Position numbers and translations under genes: made by a program. Positions 7,300 to 12,951 of a DNA stretch of 12,951 nucleotides are shown here, piece by piece (position 1 is the stretch's first letter; every line of letters starts with the position of its first letter). Source of the stretch: Thermoflexibacter sp. (GTDB lineage: Bacteria; Bacteroidota; Bacteroidia; Cytophagales; Thermoflexibacteraceae). The notes under the pieces were generated by a model that was not told the origin of the DNA, ran no database searches, and worked only from the letters and a program-made list of their open reading frames with translations. The stretch lies in NCBI GenBank assembly GCA_025455345.1, contig JALOMS010000083.1:1-12951 (forward strand), in the 5' to 3' direction.

Positions 7300-10206
7300 A
7301 TGCGTAACATATTAAATCCTCGCTGGCTGATATTGGTAAATACAATTCCTTTGGCTATCCTATTTGGAATGTATGTAGGTATTTATCAAATAATAGGCAC
7401 TTTGTTAGCAGAAGAAAATCGCACCGTTTGGTGGGAAATGGGCATGGTGTTGGCGGTGCTTTGGGCAATCAATTGGGGTTATACCTTGTATCTATCGTTC
7501 AAAAAACGTGAGATTCAGCTTTGGTATGCTATTTTTGCACTTTTTGCCTATACTATTTTCTTTTTGCAATACGCCGAAAATGAGAGAATGCTTATTCCTT
7601 GGAATGTGCCTCGATGGATGTTGCCCAATACGATGTGGGATTATGTAGGGACATTCCTCATGCCTTTGCTTTTTCATGCTTTGATGGTAATCGTGGTAAG
7701 ACTCACTTCTTCTTATTCCAATAGCTTGGCTATCAAGAATCTTGCTGCTGCTTTGGCTATGCCTTTGGGTTGGTATATGTTCATGATGGTAGTAGCTCCT
7801 ATCCTAAGAGGCGTAGCATACAATAAGATAGCCGAACACATTTTTATCATTTTTTCGGTTACTTTAGCAGCATTGTTTTTATTCCTCTTGTGTAGGGCGA
7901 TTTATATTTTCAGCATGGCTTATTGGGAAAAATCAAGACAGAGGGATAGTAGCATTGGCAAGCCAAAGTTTAACTTACTTATTTTCTTAGAAAGCAATGA
8001 GTTTGGCTTAAAATTACTTTTAGGCATTTTTGCTCCTATCTTGGGGCTTGCCTTGAACCAATCCTTAGACAATTTTTTTGGTAATTTCTCACATTGGAGT
8101 TTTTATGCTATTGCAGTTGCAAATGGTACTTTTTTATGTTTGCCTGCCTTGCAAACTCCTCTCTATTGCCTCATTATATTGGTGTTAAGGAGTATTACTT
8201 TTTCTTTTATTTTTTACTTTTTCCTAGTATTCTTACCTATTCTGCCTTTGAGTATGGTTTTACTGCTTGCGATAGTAGGCGCATTGACGCTGACCCCATT
8301 GATACTATTTTTTATACAAGTCCAACAAATCTGGGCAGATATGCAGTTTCTCTATACTCATTATAATAGACTTGTAGTCAATACTTTATTAATTGTAGGT
8401 TTACTTGTTTTGCCCTTGTCTTTACACTTTTCGTACTTGGAAGACAAAAAAGACTTGCACGAAGCCTTAGACTATGTGTATGCGCCCAATCTTACCAAAG
8501 AAGCCTCTAAAATAGATGTAAATCGTTTGAAAACAGTATTTTATGCTATTCAAAGGAATAAAAGTAATAATAGCTGGGGGCTTAGCAATCGCCAATCTCC
8601 CTTTTTATCTTTGTACTATAATTGGTTAGTTTTAGATAATCTCACGCTTTCTACTGAAAAAATAGAAAGACTTTCAAAAATCTTTATTGGCAAAGAAGAT
8701 GATTATGGTTATTACAATGATAGGGGTTGGAGAGGCTGGAGACAAACTAATACTCTTTTTCCTGACAGTGTGAAGATTAGCAAAGCCACTGTAAGCTCGA
8801 CATTTGATAAAGAGAAAAAGTTTTGGACGAGTTGGATTGACTTAGAAATCACTAATTTAGATACCACAACCACAGGGTTTGATAATCAAAGTGAATACCG
8901 CACCAAATTTGAATTGTCTGATGGGGCGTGGATAAGTGATTATTATTTGTGGATTGAGAAAGAAAAGGTGCATGGGTTATTGGCAGAAAAGAAAACGGCT
9001 ATGTGGGTATATAATCAGATAGTTGCTACACGCCGCGACCCCGGTTTGTTACATTATACTGAAGGGAATGAGGTTTCTTTCCGAGTTTTTCCTTTTTTGC
9101 CTTCAGAAACCAGAAAAACAGGCATTCAATTGATTCATAAAGAGCCTATTAGCTTTAAAATAGATAGCTTAACTTTATTTTTGGGCGATACTACAAATAA
9201 TTTTGCTGTAACCCAGCCGATAGAAAGCCCAAATAAACAAGCGATATACATTCCTAAAGGGTTTAAAAAGCAACTTGCTAAGGTAAAGCGCGAAACTTAC
9301 CCACATTTTGTGATTAACTGCGCCAAAGATAAAAGAGATAATCAAGCAGAATACAAAAATATCATTCAACAATTTATCACAACTCATTCATTATCAAAAG
9401 AAAATATAAAAATTACTTTTGCTAATGCTTATACACAAACCATAGATTTTGTAGAAAATTGGCAAAGCAAGCAGGAGCATATAGATTTTGGCGGTGGTTT
9501 TTATTTGGAAAGGGCAATAGAAGAAATCTTATATAAAAACAGAAATTCTACAAAAATTCCTCAAATTGTGGTAGTTACGGATAGTATTTCAGAAGTTATT
9601 TTAGAAAAGGGTTTTGGAAATTATAAGATTTTTTATCCCGAAAGTCAATTATTTTTATTACTAAGCAAGCGCAAAGGGCTTTCTGCATATCGTTTGGACA
9701 ATCTTACAGAAACCAAAGTAGATGATTTTTCTTTAGAAGCCCAAACAGTATTAGAATGGCAAAATGGCGCAGGACAGCGATATTATCTTCCTGATAATGA
9801 GCAAGCAAGCGTGGTTTGGAATGAGAAAGTAGCGCAGGAGAGTAGTGATATTCCTCTTGCTAAGAAAGATTGGGAATCAGGACTTTATCTCCAAGATAAG
9901 TGGCTGAATTATACTTTTGCTTCAGAAAGTTCGGATAAGGAATGGTTATCTTTGGTCAAAGACAGTTTCAAAGCACAGATAATGAGTCCTGTAACATCAT
10001 TCATTTCTTTGGAAAATGAGGCACAAAGACAAGCACTTTTGAGAAAACAGGAAGATGTATTAAATGCTAAAAAGTCGCTCGATATTTCCGAAGATGTGCA
10101 ACGCATGAGTGAGAGTAACTATGTTTTTTGGGTAGGAATATTCGTATATCTGCTTATTATATTGGTAAGCAGCATATTAGCCTCAATACGTAAGTCTTCA
10201 TCATAA
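7300..10206 (+). CDS. MSEP-CTERM-type polytopic VIT-domain protein, XrtK substrate
   Basis: A 968-aa membrane protein. Residues 1-378 hold about ten or eleven transmembrane segments (for example 10-34, 47-67, 73-92, 114-135, 148-170, 180-206, 236-254, 286-312, 314-340, 357-377), opening with the family-like RNILNPRWL. The large extracytoplasmic part contains a VIT (vault/inter-alpha-trypsin) region at about 487-625. A von Willebrand A-like region follows at about 667-800, with its metal-site residues degraded: NCAKD at 673-677 where DxSxS is expected, though VVVTDS at 757-762 keeps the Asp. The C-terminus is a sorting signal: MSES at 936-939, a hydrophobic helix at about 941-961, then RK at 964-965. 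XrtK partner proteins are named for MSEP at this site. The gene starts 64 nt after xrtK and is probably in its operon. The physiological role is unknown. Confidence 0.88.
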   Translation: MRNILNPRWLILVNTIPLAILFGMYVGIYQIIGTLLAEENRTVWWEMGMVLAVLWAINWGYTLYLSFKKREIQLWYAIFALFAYTIFFLQYAENERMLIPWNVPRWMLPNTMWDYVGTFLMPLLFHALMVIVVRLTSSYSNSLAIKNLAAALAMPLGWYMFMMVVAPILRGVAYNKIAEHIFIIFSVTLAALFLFLLCRAIYIFSMAYWEKSRQRDSSIGKPKFNLLIFLESNEFGLKLLLGIFAPILGLALNQSLDNFFGNFSHWSFYAIAVANGTFLCLPALQTPLYCLIILVLRSITFSFIFYFFLVFLPILPLSMVLLLAIVGALTLTPLILFFIQVQQIWADMQFLYTHYNRLVVNTLLIVGLLVLPLSLHFSYLEDKKDLHEALDYVYAPNLTKEASKIDVNRLKTVFYAIQRNKSNNSWGLSNRQSPFLSLYYNWLVLDNLTLSTEKIERLSKIFIGKEDDYGYYNDRGWRGWRQTNTLFPDSVKISKATVSSTFDKEKKFWTSWIDLEITNLDTTTTGFDNQSEYRTKFELSDGAWISDYYLWIEKEKVHGLLAEKKTAMWVYNQIVATRRDPGLLHYTEGNEVSFRVFPFLPSETRKTGIQLIHKEPISFKIDSLTLFLGDTTNNFAVTQPIESPNKQAIYIPKGFKKQLAKVKRETYPHFVINCAKDKRDNQAEYKNIIQQFITTHSLSKENIKITFANAYTQTIDFVENWQSKQEHIDFGGGFYLERAIEEILYKNRNSTKIPQIVVVTDSISEVILEKGFGNYKIFYPESQLFLLLSKRKGLSAYRLDNLTETKVDDFSLEAQTVLEWQNGAGQRYYLPDNEQASVVWNEKVAQESSDIPLAKKDWESGLYLQDKWLNYTFASESSDKEWLSLVKDSFKAQIMSPVTSFISLENEAQRQALLRKQEDVLNAKKSLDISEDVQRMSESNYVFWVGIFVYLLIILVSSILASIRKSSS

Positions 10207-10259
10207 GGCAGATTGGGCGCATCATTGCTTTGTTATTAGGCAGGTATTTATAAAATAAT

Positions 10260-10290
10260 TCCCCACAAGAAGCTATATCTTTTGTGGGGA
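10260..10290 (-). terminator. Hairpin terminator between convergent genes
   Basis: A 9-bp perfect inverted repeat, TCCCCACAA at 10260-10268 and TTGTGGGGA at 10282-10290, encloses a 13-nt loop. On the minus strand the stem is followed by AATTATTTTATAAA, so it best terminates the coiled-coil gene ending at 10327. It also lies 54 nt after the stop of the MSEP-CTERM gene, but on the plus strand no T-run follows, so its effect in that direction is doubtful. Confidence 0.65.
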
Positions 10291-10326
10291 TTGTGCAGAA
10301 CTATACTTGCTATTGTTTATACTTGC

Positions 10327-11031
10327 CTAATTGCCTTTGAGTTTGGCTTCTACACGTTTAATCACTTCTTTTTGTTTCTCAATATCTTCATTTTTAACCT
10401 TTTGCTTGTCAAGATTGGTAACTATGTCTTGTTTGGACTTCTCAATGTTTTGTTTGGTCTGATTGATTTTGTTTTCCATCTCTTTAATGTTTTTTTCTCC
10501 ATCGACAATGCCTTTGTCCAACTTTTCCTTATCACGAACAAGGTCTTTCTGCTCGTCTTGCAAGGCTTCCAATTTCTTTTGCTCTGCTTTCAACTCATCT
10601 TCTATGCTTTTTTTCACCATGCGTTTGGAAAATTCTCTAAGCCACTTTTCAGCTTCTATGTACTTGTCAGGGTGCGTCTTGGCAGAGAGATAAGCTCCAC
10701 CCAAATCAAACCAAACGGTCAAAACGGTCTTTCCTACGCCTTTTTCAGCTTTGGCATAAATATCAATTGTATTATTCCCACCTATGGACTTAATTTGGGC
10801 ATTATCTGCGAATATTTCTCCTTTTTTCTTCTTTGTTTTTGCTTTGAAATCTTCTACATATTTCTCAAACTCATCGGATACTTTTTCGGCATCTAAGTAA
10901 TCAAGTTCCAAGATAATAGCATTGTTGTTCCCTTGACTCATGGGGGCGGAAGTTTCTCTCAACTGTGCAAGTGTTTGGAAATAAACACAAATGGAAAGAA
11001 GAAAGGTCAAAAAGATTTTTATTTTTTTCAT
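10327..11031 (-). CDS. Secreted protein with long C-terminal coiled coil, function unknown
   Basis: A 234-aa protein I cannot assign to a named family. The N-terminus is a signal peptide (MKKIK, hydrophobic 6-20) with probable cleavage after Ala22 in the TLAQ context common in Bacteroidota. Residues about 36-125 look like a compact alpha/beta domain with strands at IILELDYL, TIDIYAKAE and VLTVWFDLGGAYLSA. From about 142 to 232 the sequence is highly charged and Lys/Glu-rich, with heptad-like hydrophobic spacing, which is a long coiled coil. It has no transmembrane anchor or lipobox after cleavage, so a periplasmic or secreted location is predicted. It is transcribed alone, converging with the MSEP-CTERM gene and sharing the hairpin at 10260-10290. 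No good TAnnTTTG promoter was found upstream. Confidence 0.85.
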   Translation of the reverse strand: MKKIKIFLTFLLSICVYFQTLAQLRETSAPMSQGNNNAIILELDYLDAEKVSDEFEKYVEDFKAKTKKKKGEIFADNAQIKSIGGNNTIDIYAKAEKGVGKTVLTVWFDLGGAYLSAKTHPDKYIEAEKWLREFSKRMVKKSIEDELKAEQKKLEALQDEQKDLVRDKEKLDKGIVDGEKNIKEMENKINQTKQNIEKSKQDIVTNLDKQKVKNEDIEKQKEVIKRVEAKLKGN

Positions 11032-11219
11032 AATAATGAATGATAATAAATGGTTTTATGAATGAGTAAATTTTGCAATAGGTATTTATGATTGAACGAA
11101 ATTTAAACAGAAATATTTTCACAGCAAAGAACTTGTATTCTTTTGATTTTGAAAATAAGACTATTTTGTTAGGCATCTTCCTATTTTTGGTGTATAAATT
11201 TAAGAAAAACATTCTACTT

Positions 11220-11246
11220 TTGTTATTAAACGATTACCTATCTTTG
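11220..11246 (+). promoter_or_regulatory. Candidate Bacteroidota promoter for YbgC-like gene
   Basis: A TTG at 11220-11222 precedes TATCTTTG at 11239-11246 with 16 nt between them, a full match to the TAnnTTTG box and close to the consensus spacing. The leader to the ATG at 11321 would be about 68 nt. It lies in the 289-nt divergent spacer 11032-11320, in which I see nothing else supportable. Confidence 0.45.
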
Positions 11247-11320
11247 ACTTCATTCTTATTTTTAGACTTGAGTTGTCTAAGTAATTCATTAATAGAAACT
11301 TTAAAATTGGATATAACGAT

Positions 11321-11728
11321 ATGTTTGTGAGTGATATACAGTACAGGGTGCGTTATGGCGATACAGACCAAATGGGCTTTGTTTATTATGGACGATATGC
11401 TTATTTTTATGAAATAGGAAGAGTAGAAGCACTGAGAAATATTGGTGTTAGCTATAAAGAATTAGAAGAACAAGGCATTATGATGCCTGTCTGGGAAAAT
11501 CATTCTTATTTTTTGCAACCAGCACAGTTTGATGATTTGCTTACGATTAAGGTCATTGTCAAAGAGTTACCACTTTCTAAAATGATTTTTAATTATGAAA
11601 TTTATAAAGAGGAGAGTATGCTCTTGCATCATGGAGAATCTGTTTTAGTCTTTATGAACAAGGAAAGTAAGAAGATTTGTCGTCCTCCTAAATTTTTGAT
11701 AGACATCTTGCGACCGTATTTTAGTTAG
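11321..11728 (+). CDS. YbgC/4-hydroxybenzoyl-CoA-type acyl-CoA thioesterase
   Basis: A 135-aa hotdog-fold thioesterase of the YbgC/4HBT branch, which hydrolyses acyl-CoA thioesters in the cytoplasm. The signature is near the N-terminus: YRVRYGDTDQMGFVYYGRY, with Asp16 of the DTDxxG motif as the expected catalytic residue, followed by YFYEIGRVEALRN. The second half carries the expected beta-strand pattern, ending in the FMNKESKKICRPPKFL segment that corresponds to the 'vDxetgrp.rlP' part of the family. The length is typical. It is a different hotdog subfamily from the YdiI-like gene at 2278, so the window holds two unrelated-role thioesterases. In proteobacteria ybgC sits with tol-pal; that context is absent here, so the physiological substrate is unknown. 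Confidence 0.9.
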   Translation: MFVSDIQYRVRYGDTDQMGFVYYGRYAYFYEIGRVEALRNIGVSYKELEEQGIMMPVWENHSYFLQPAQFDDLLTIKVIVKELPLSKMIFNYEIYKEESMLLHHGESVLVFMNKESKKICRPPKFLIDILRPYFS

Positions 11729-11753
11729 ATGTAATCTTTAGTTAGATGTAATC
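11720..11753. repeat. Perfect 17-bp tandem duplication across a stop codon
   Basis: TTTAGTTAGATGTAATC occurs twice head to tail, at 11720-11736 and 11737-11753. The first copy contains the TAG stop (11726-11728) of the YbgC-like gene; the second is outside it. Because the stop is in the first copy, the duplication does not change the protein. On the minus strand the second copy supplies the stop of the small remnant ORF. Confidence 0.9.
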
Positions 11754-11868
11754 ACAATCTCCTCTCCAGAGTGCAAAATAATCTTGACTGCAATCGTTCT
11801 TGACTTCCCTTTGTCAATCAGCCACTTTGATAGGGAAAGTAGTTTTAATTAAGTTTTACCTTTTTCAT
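11738..11868 (-). pseudogene. Possible frameshifted small gene after the nuclease-like gene
   Basis: On the minus strand an ATG at 11868-11866 starts 3 nt after the stop of the PD-(D/E)XK gene and reads MKKVKLN before a stop. One base out of phase, the frame is open for 34 codons to a TAA at 11740-11738. That stretch includes SKWLIDKGKSRTIAVKI and then ILHSGEEIVITSN, which has the strand-like alternation of genuine coding DNA. A single lost base near 11845 would join the two parts into a protein of about 44 aa. The start region (AAACAATGAAAAA, then GTAA) resembles that of the upstream nuclease-like gene. I do not recognise a family, and chance is possible. Confidence 0.3.
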
Positions 11869-11871
11869 TGT

Positions 11872-12510
11872 TTATTTTCCCAAAAGTTTAGTTTGAATAA
11901 TGACTTTCAGGGCTTTCATCATTCGGAAAATATCGTATATCTCTTCTTGGGAAGAATTATAATCTTTACTAATACAATATTCATTCTCATCTAAAACGAT
12001 AAAGTTCCAAATCAGTCCTACAATATAAAGCCCGTAGATAGGTTTGCTGTTTTCATTCTGTACTCTGGCAACGAGCATTGCCGCCAGTGCCTGTGCGTCA
12101 GGGTTGCCTTCGTTATCCACACTTCGCTTATACTCATGTAAGCAAAAGAAAGGAATATCAGGCTCTCTAATCCCTGTGGCAATCATGCCATCTACTATTC
12201 CAGAAAGTTCGTATTCGCCTATGATTCCTTGAAGCGGTCTTTCTAAAAAATATCCAAATTCATCTGTATCTATCTTAGCAAAAGTAATCAGTGGGCTAAT
12301 AAACTTATTTTCTAATTCGGTTTCGTTCCATGCCTTTCCTCCTTTTTGCACCCTATCTCTCAATACTTCCAAAAAGTCTTTTTCTGCCTCTGTGATTTCA
12401 GCAGACATTTTTTCCCATTCCTCTAAAATAGAAGATTTCCAAACTTGGCTTAACCCAAATGTTTTTTCAATTTTGGTAAGCGTTAGTTCTTTAAAAGTTA
12501 CTTTTTTCAT
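11872..12510 (-). CDS. PD-(D/E)XK nuclease-like protein of unknown role
   Basis: A 212-aa cytoplasmic protein with no signal peptide or membrane segment. The middle fits a PD-(D/E)XK nuclease core: a helix with Glu65/Glu67 (NETELENKF), then GIVDGMIATG with Asp107, then FFCLHEYK with the ExK pair Glu126 and Lys128, and Gln140 in the next helix. This order resembles the N-terminal domain of type I restriction R subunits and RecB-like nucleases. I recognise the MKKVTFKxLTLTKIEKTFGL opening and the following text as a highly conserved family common in filamentous Bacteroidota and some cyanobacteria, usually annotated hypothetical. No methylase or specificity subunit is nearby, so a complete restriction system is not supported. 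Nuclease activity is inferred from motif order only. Confidence 0.7.
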   Translation of the reverse strand: MKKVTFKELTLTKIEKTFGLSQVWKSSILEEWEKMSAEITEAEKDFLEVLRDRVQKGGKAWNETELENKFISPLITFAKIDTDEFGYFLERPLQGIIGEYELSGIVDGMIATGIREPDIPFFCLHEYKRSVDNEGNPDAQALAAMLVARVQNENSKPIYGLYIVGLIWNFIVLDENEYCISKDYNSSQEEIYDIFRMMKALKVIIQTKLLGK

Positions 12511-12533
12511 TGTTTGATTGCGTAATTTATGCT

Positions 12534-12567
12534 CAAATATAGGAAAAATACCTTAAATAGCCTGCAA
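12534..12567 (-). promoter_or_regulatory. Candidate promoter for the PD-(D/E)XK gene
   Basis: On the minus strand TTG at 12567-12565 is followed after 23 nt by TATATTTG at 12541-12534, within the accepted TTG-N17-23-TAnnTTTG range. The start of transcription would be near 12527, giving a leader of about 17 nt before the ATG at 12510. Confidence 0.45.
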
Positions 12568-12656
12568 TCTTTGGTTAAAATGTATGACAAACTTGTTTAC
12601 GTATTATCGAGGTTTCTGCACTATTCCTAAGCAGTTTTATACCATATTACACAAAA

Positions 12657-12694
12657 AAAATTAGGTTACTCTTTTTTGTGAGTAACCTAATTTT
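12657..12694. terminator. 15-bp perfect hairpin, terminator-like
   Basis: AAAATTAGGTTACTC (12657-12671) and its exact reverse complement (12680-12694) flank an 8-nt T-rich loop. The outer A/T pairs give an A-tract before and a T-tract after the stem in both directions, the shape of a bidirectional intrinsic terminator. The flanking genes both point away from it, so it does not serve either annotated gene in an obvious way. Confidence 0.7.
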
Positions 12695-12785
12695 ATATGT
12701 ATAAGTATTTGATTTTGAGATTTCTAAGACCATTTAAGAAGGTAAAAGTAACCAAGTTGGGGAAGAGGGAAAATAATTTTCTAAA

Positions 12786-12804
12786 AATTCGCAATTTGCG
12801 AATT
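12786..12804. promoter_or_regulatory. Palindromic operator candidate upstream of HTH gene
   Basis: AATTCGCAA and TTGCGAATT are exact reverse complements separated by one T (9-bp arms, 19 bp in all). The right arm contains the TTG (12796-12798) of the promoter listed next, so a dimeric regulator bound here would cover the -33 element. The adjacent gene encodes a putative DNA-binding protein, which suggests autoregulation. Confidence 0.55.
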
Positions 12805-12823
12805 AAAAATTTCCTTATTTTTG
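12796..12823 (+). promoter_or_regulatory. Candidate promoter of the HTH regulator gene
   Basis: TTG at 12796-12798, a 17-nt spacer, then TATTTTTG at 12816-12823: an exact consensus match. Transcription would begin around 12830, about 16 nt before the ATG at 12846. Confidence 0.55.
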
Positions 12824-12845
12824 TTATCTCCAAAATAGATATTTT

Positions 12846-12951
12846 ATGAAATCACAAGACATCGTTATATTGCTGAAAATTCTTGCATTAGAGAAACAAG
12901 ATTGGAAAATAGCAGATATTGCAGAAAGCCTAAAAATAAGCAGTTCTACTG
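12846..12951 (+). CDS. Helix-turn-helix regulator, N-terminal fragment cut by window end
   Basis: Only the first 35 codons are present. They read MKSQDIVILLKIL, a helix, then DWKIADIAESLKISSST, which has the spacing of a winged-helix or MarR-like helix-turn-helix: a positioning helix, IADIAESLKI as helix 2, and a turn entering ISSST as the start of the recognition helix. The MKSQDIV opening is familiar from small Bacteroidota and proteobacterial HTH proteins often annotated as MarR-type or 'winged helix' regulators, but the family cannot be fixed from this fragment. The start is supported by the promoter 22 nt upstream. The palindrome overlapping that promoter suggests the protein represses its own gene. 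Confidence 0.6.
   Translation, partial: MKSQDIVILLKILALEKQDWKIADIAESLKISSST

Larger units (their letters stand above)
12511..12845. other. Divergent intergenic region with hairpin, operator and two promoters
   Basis: This 335-nt spacer separates the nuclease-like gene (minus) from the helix-turn-helix gene (plus). It holds a minus-strand promoter near 12534-12567, a 15-bp hairpin at 12657-12694, a palindrome at 12786-12804 and a plus-strand promoter at 12796-12823. A 16-codon ORF (ATG at 12580, TAA at 12628-12630, MYDKLVYVLSRFLHYS) precedes the hairpin but has no other support. From 12695 to 12768 I see nothing else. Confidence 0.6.

Noticed and set aside
8094..8366. A 90-codon hydrophobic ORF in another frame within the MSEP-CTERM gene
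   Set aside because: It overlaps membrane segments of the larger, clearly coding frame and reads as frame-shifted hydrophobic codons.
10282..10896. A 204-codon plus-strand ORF rich in Phe and Leu
   Set aside because: It is the antisense shadow of the Lys/Glu-rich coiled-coil gene: complements of AAA/GAA-type codons read as Phe and Leu codons and imitate a membrane protein. The minus-strand frame has a proper signal peptide and protein-like composition.
11088..11330. An 80-codon plus-strand ORF in the spacer before the YbgC-like gene
   Set aside because: It has low complexity (Leu, Asn, Lys, Phe), no family resemblance, runs over the predicted promoter at 11220-11246 and overlaps the next start; probably AT-rich noise. 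The minus-strand ORF at 10901-11212 there was rejected for the same reason.
12769..12781. Second palindrome GAAAAT-A-ATTTTC near the HTH promoter
   Set aside because: It is nearly all A/T and short; such palindromes are expected by chance in this AT-rich sequence.

Overview
The window looks like chromosomal DNA from a Bacteroidota bacterium, most likely of the Cytophagales/Microscilla type. The evidence is AT-rich DNA, start codons preceded by A-rich stretches rather than Shine-Dalgarno sequences, several matches to the Bacteroidota sigma-factor promoter (TTG, about 15-23 nt, TAnnTTTG), a short RecO without zinc-binding cysteines, and an XrtK/MSEP-CTERM pair. The lineage is inferred; no rRNA or other marker gene is present.

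Left part (1-5700): the 3' portion of a MORN/YwqK-repeat protein converges with an LD-carboxypeptidase (peptidase S66). A 270-nt spacer with a heptamer repeat and a long pyrimidine tract separates the carboxypeptidase from a tight plus-strand cluster: a YdiI/MenI-like hotdog thioesterase, a GH29 alpha-L-fucosidase lipoprotein with a C-terminal F5/8-type domain, and pyrF (gaps of 11 and 14 nt). This cluster converges with a minus-strand pair, a LolA-fold periplasmic protein followed by recO.

Centre (6474-10290): a divergent promoter region leads into the main feature of the window. This is xrtK, a minimal 179-aa exosortase with an intact Cys-Arg-His triad, followed by a 968-aa polytopic protein with a VIT domain, a degenerate von Willebrand A-like region and a C-terminal sorting signal. 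The signal reads MSES where the family name gives MSEP. The two genes form a one-enzyme, one-substrate membrane-processing system of unknown physiological role. A hairpin terminator lies between this pair and the next, oppositely oriented gene.

Right part (10300-12951): a secreted protein with a long coiled coil, a YbgC-type acyl-CoA thioesterase, and a PD-(D/E)XK nuclease-like protein with a possible frameshifted small gene just downstream. The last 440 bases hold a 335-nt spacer containing a perfect 15-bp terminator-like hairpin. After it comes a palindromic operator candidate that overlaps the promoter of a helix-turn-helix regulator gene running off the window edge.

No tRNA, rRNA, CRISPR array, transposase or intact insertion sequence was seen.
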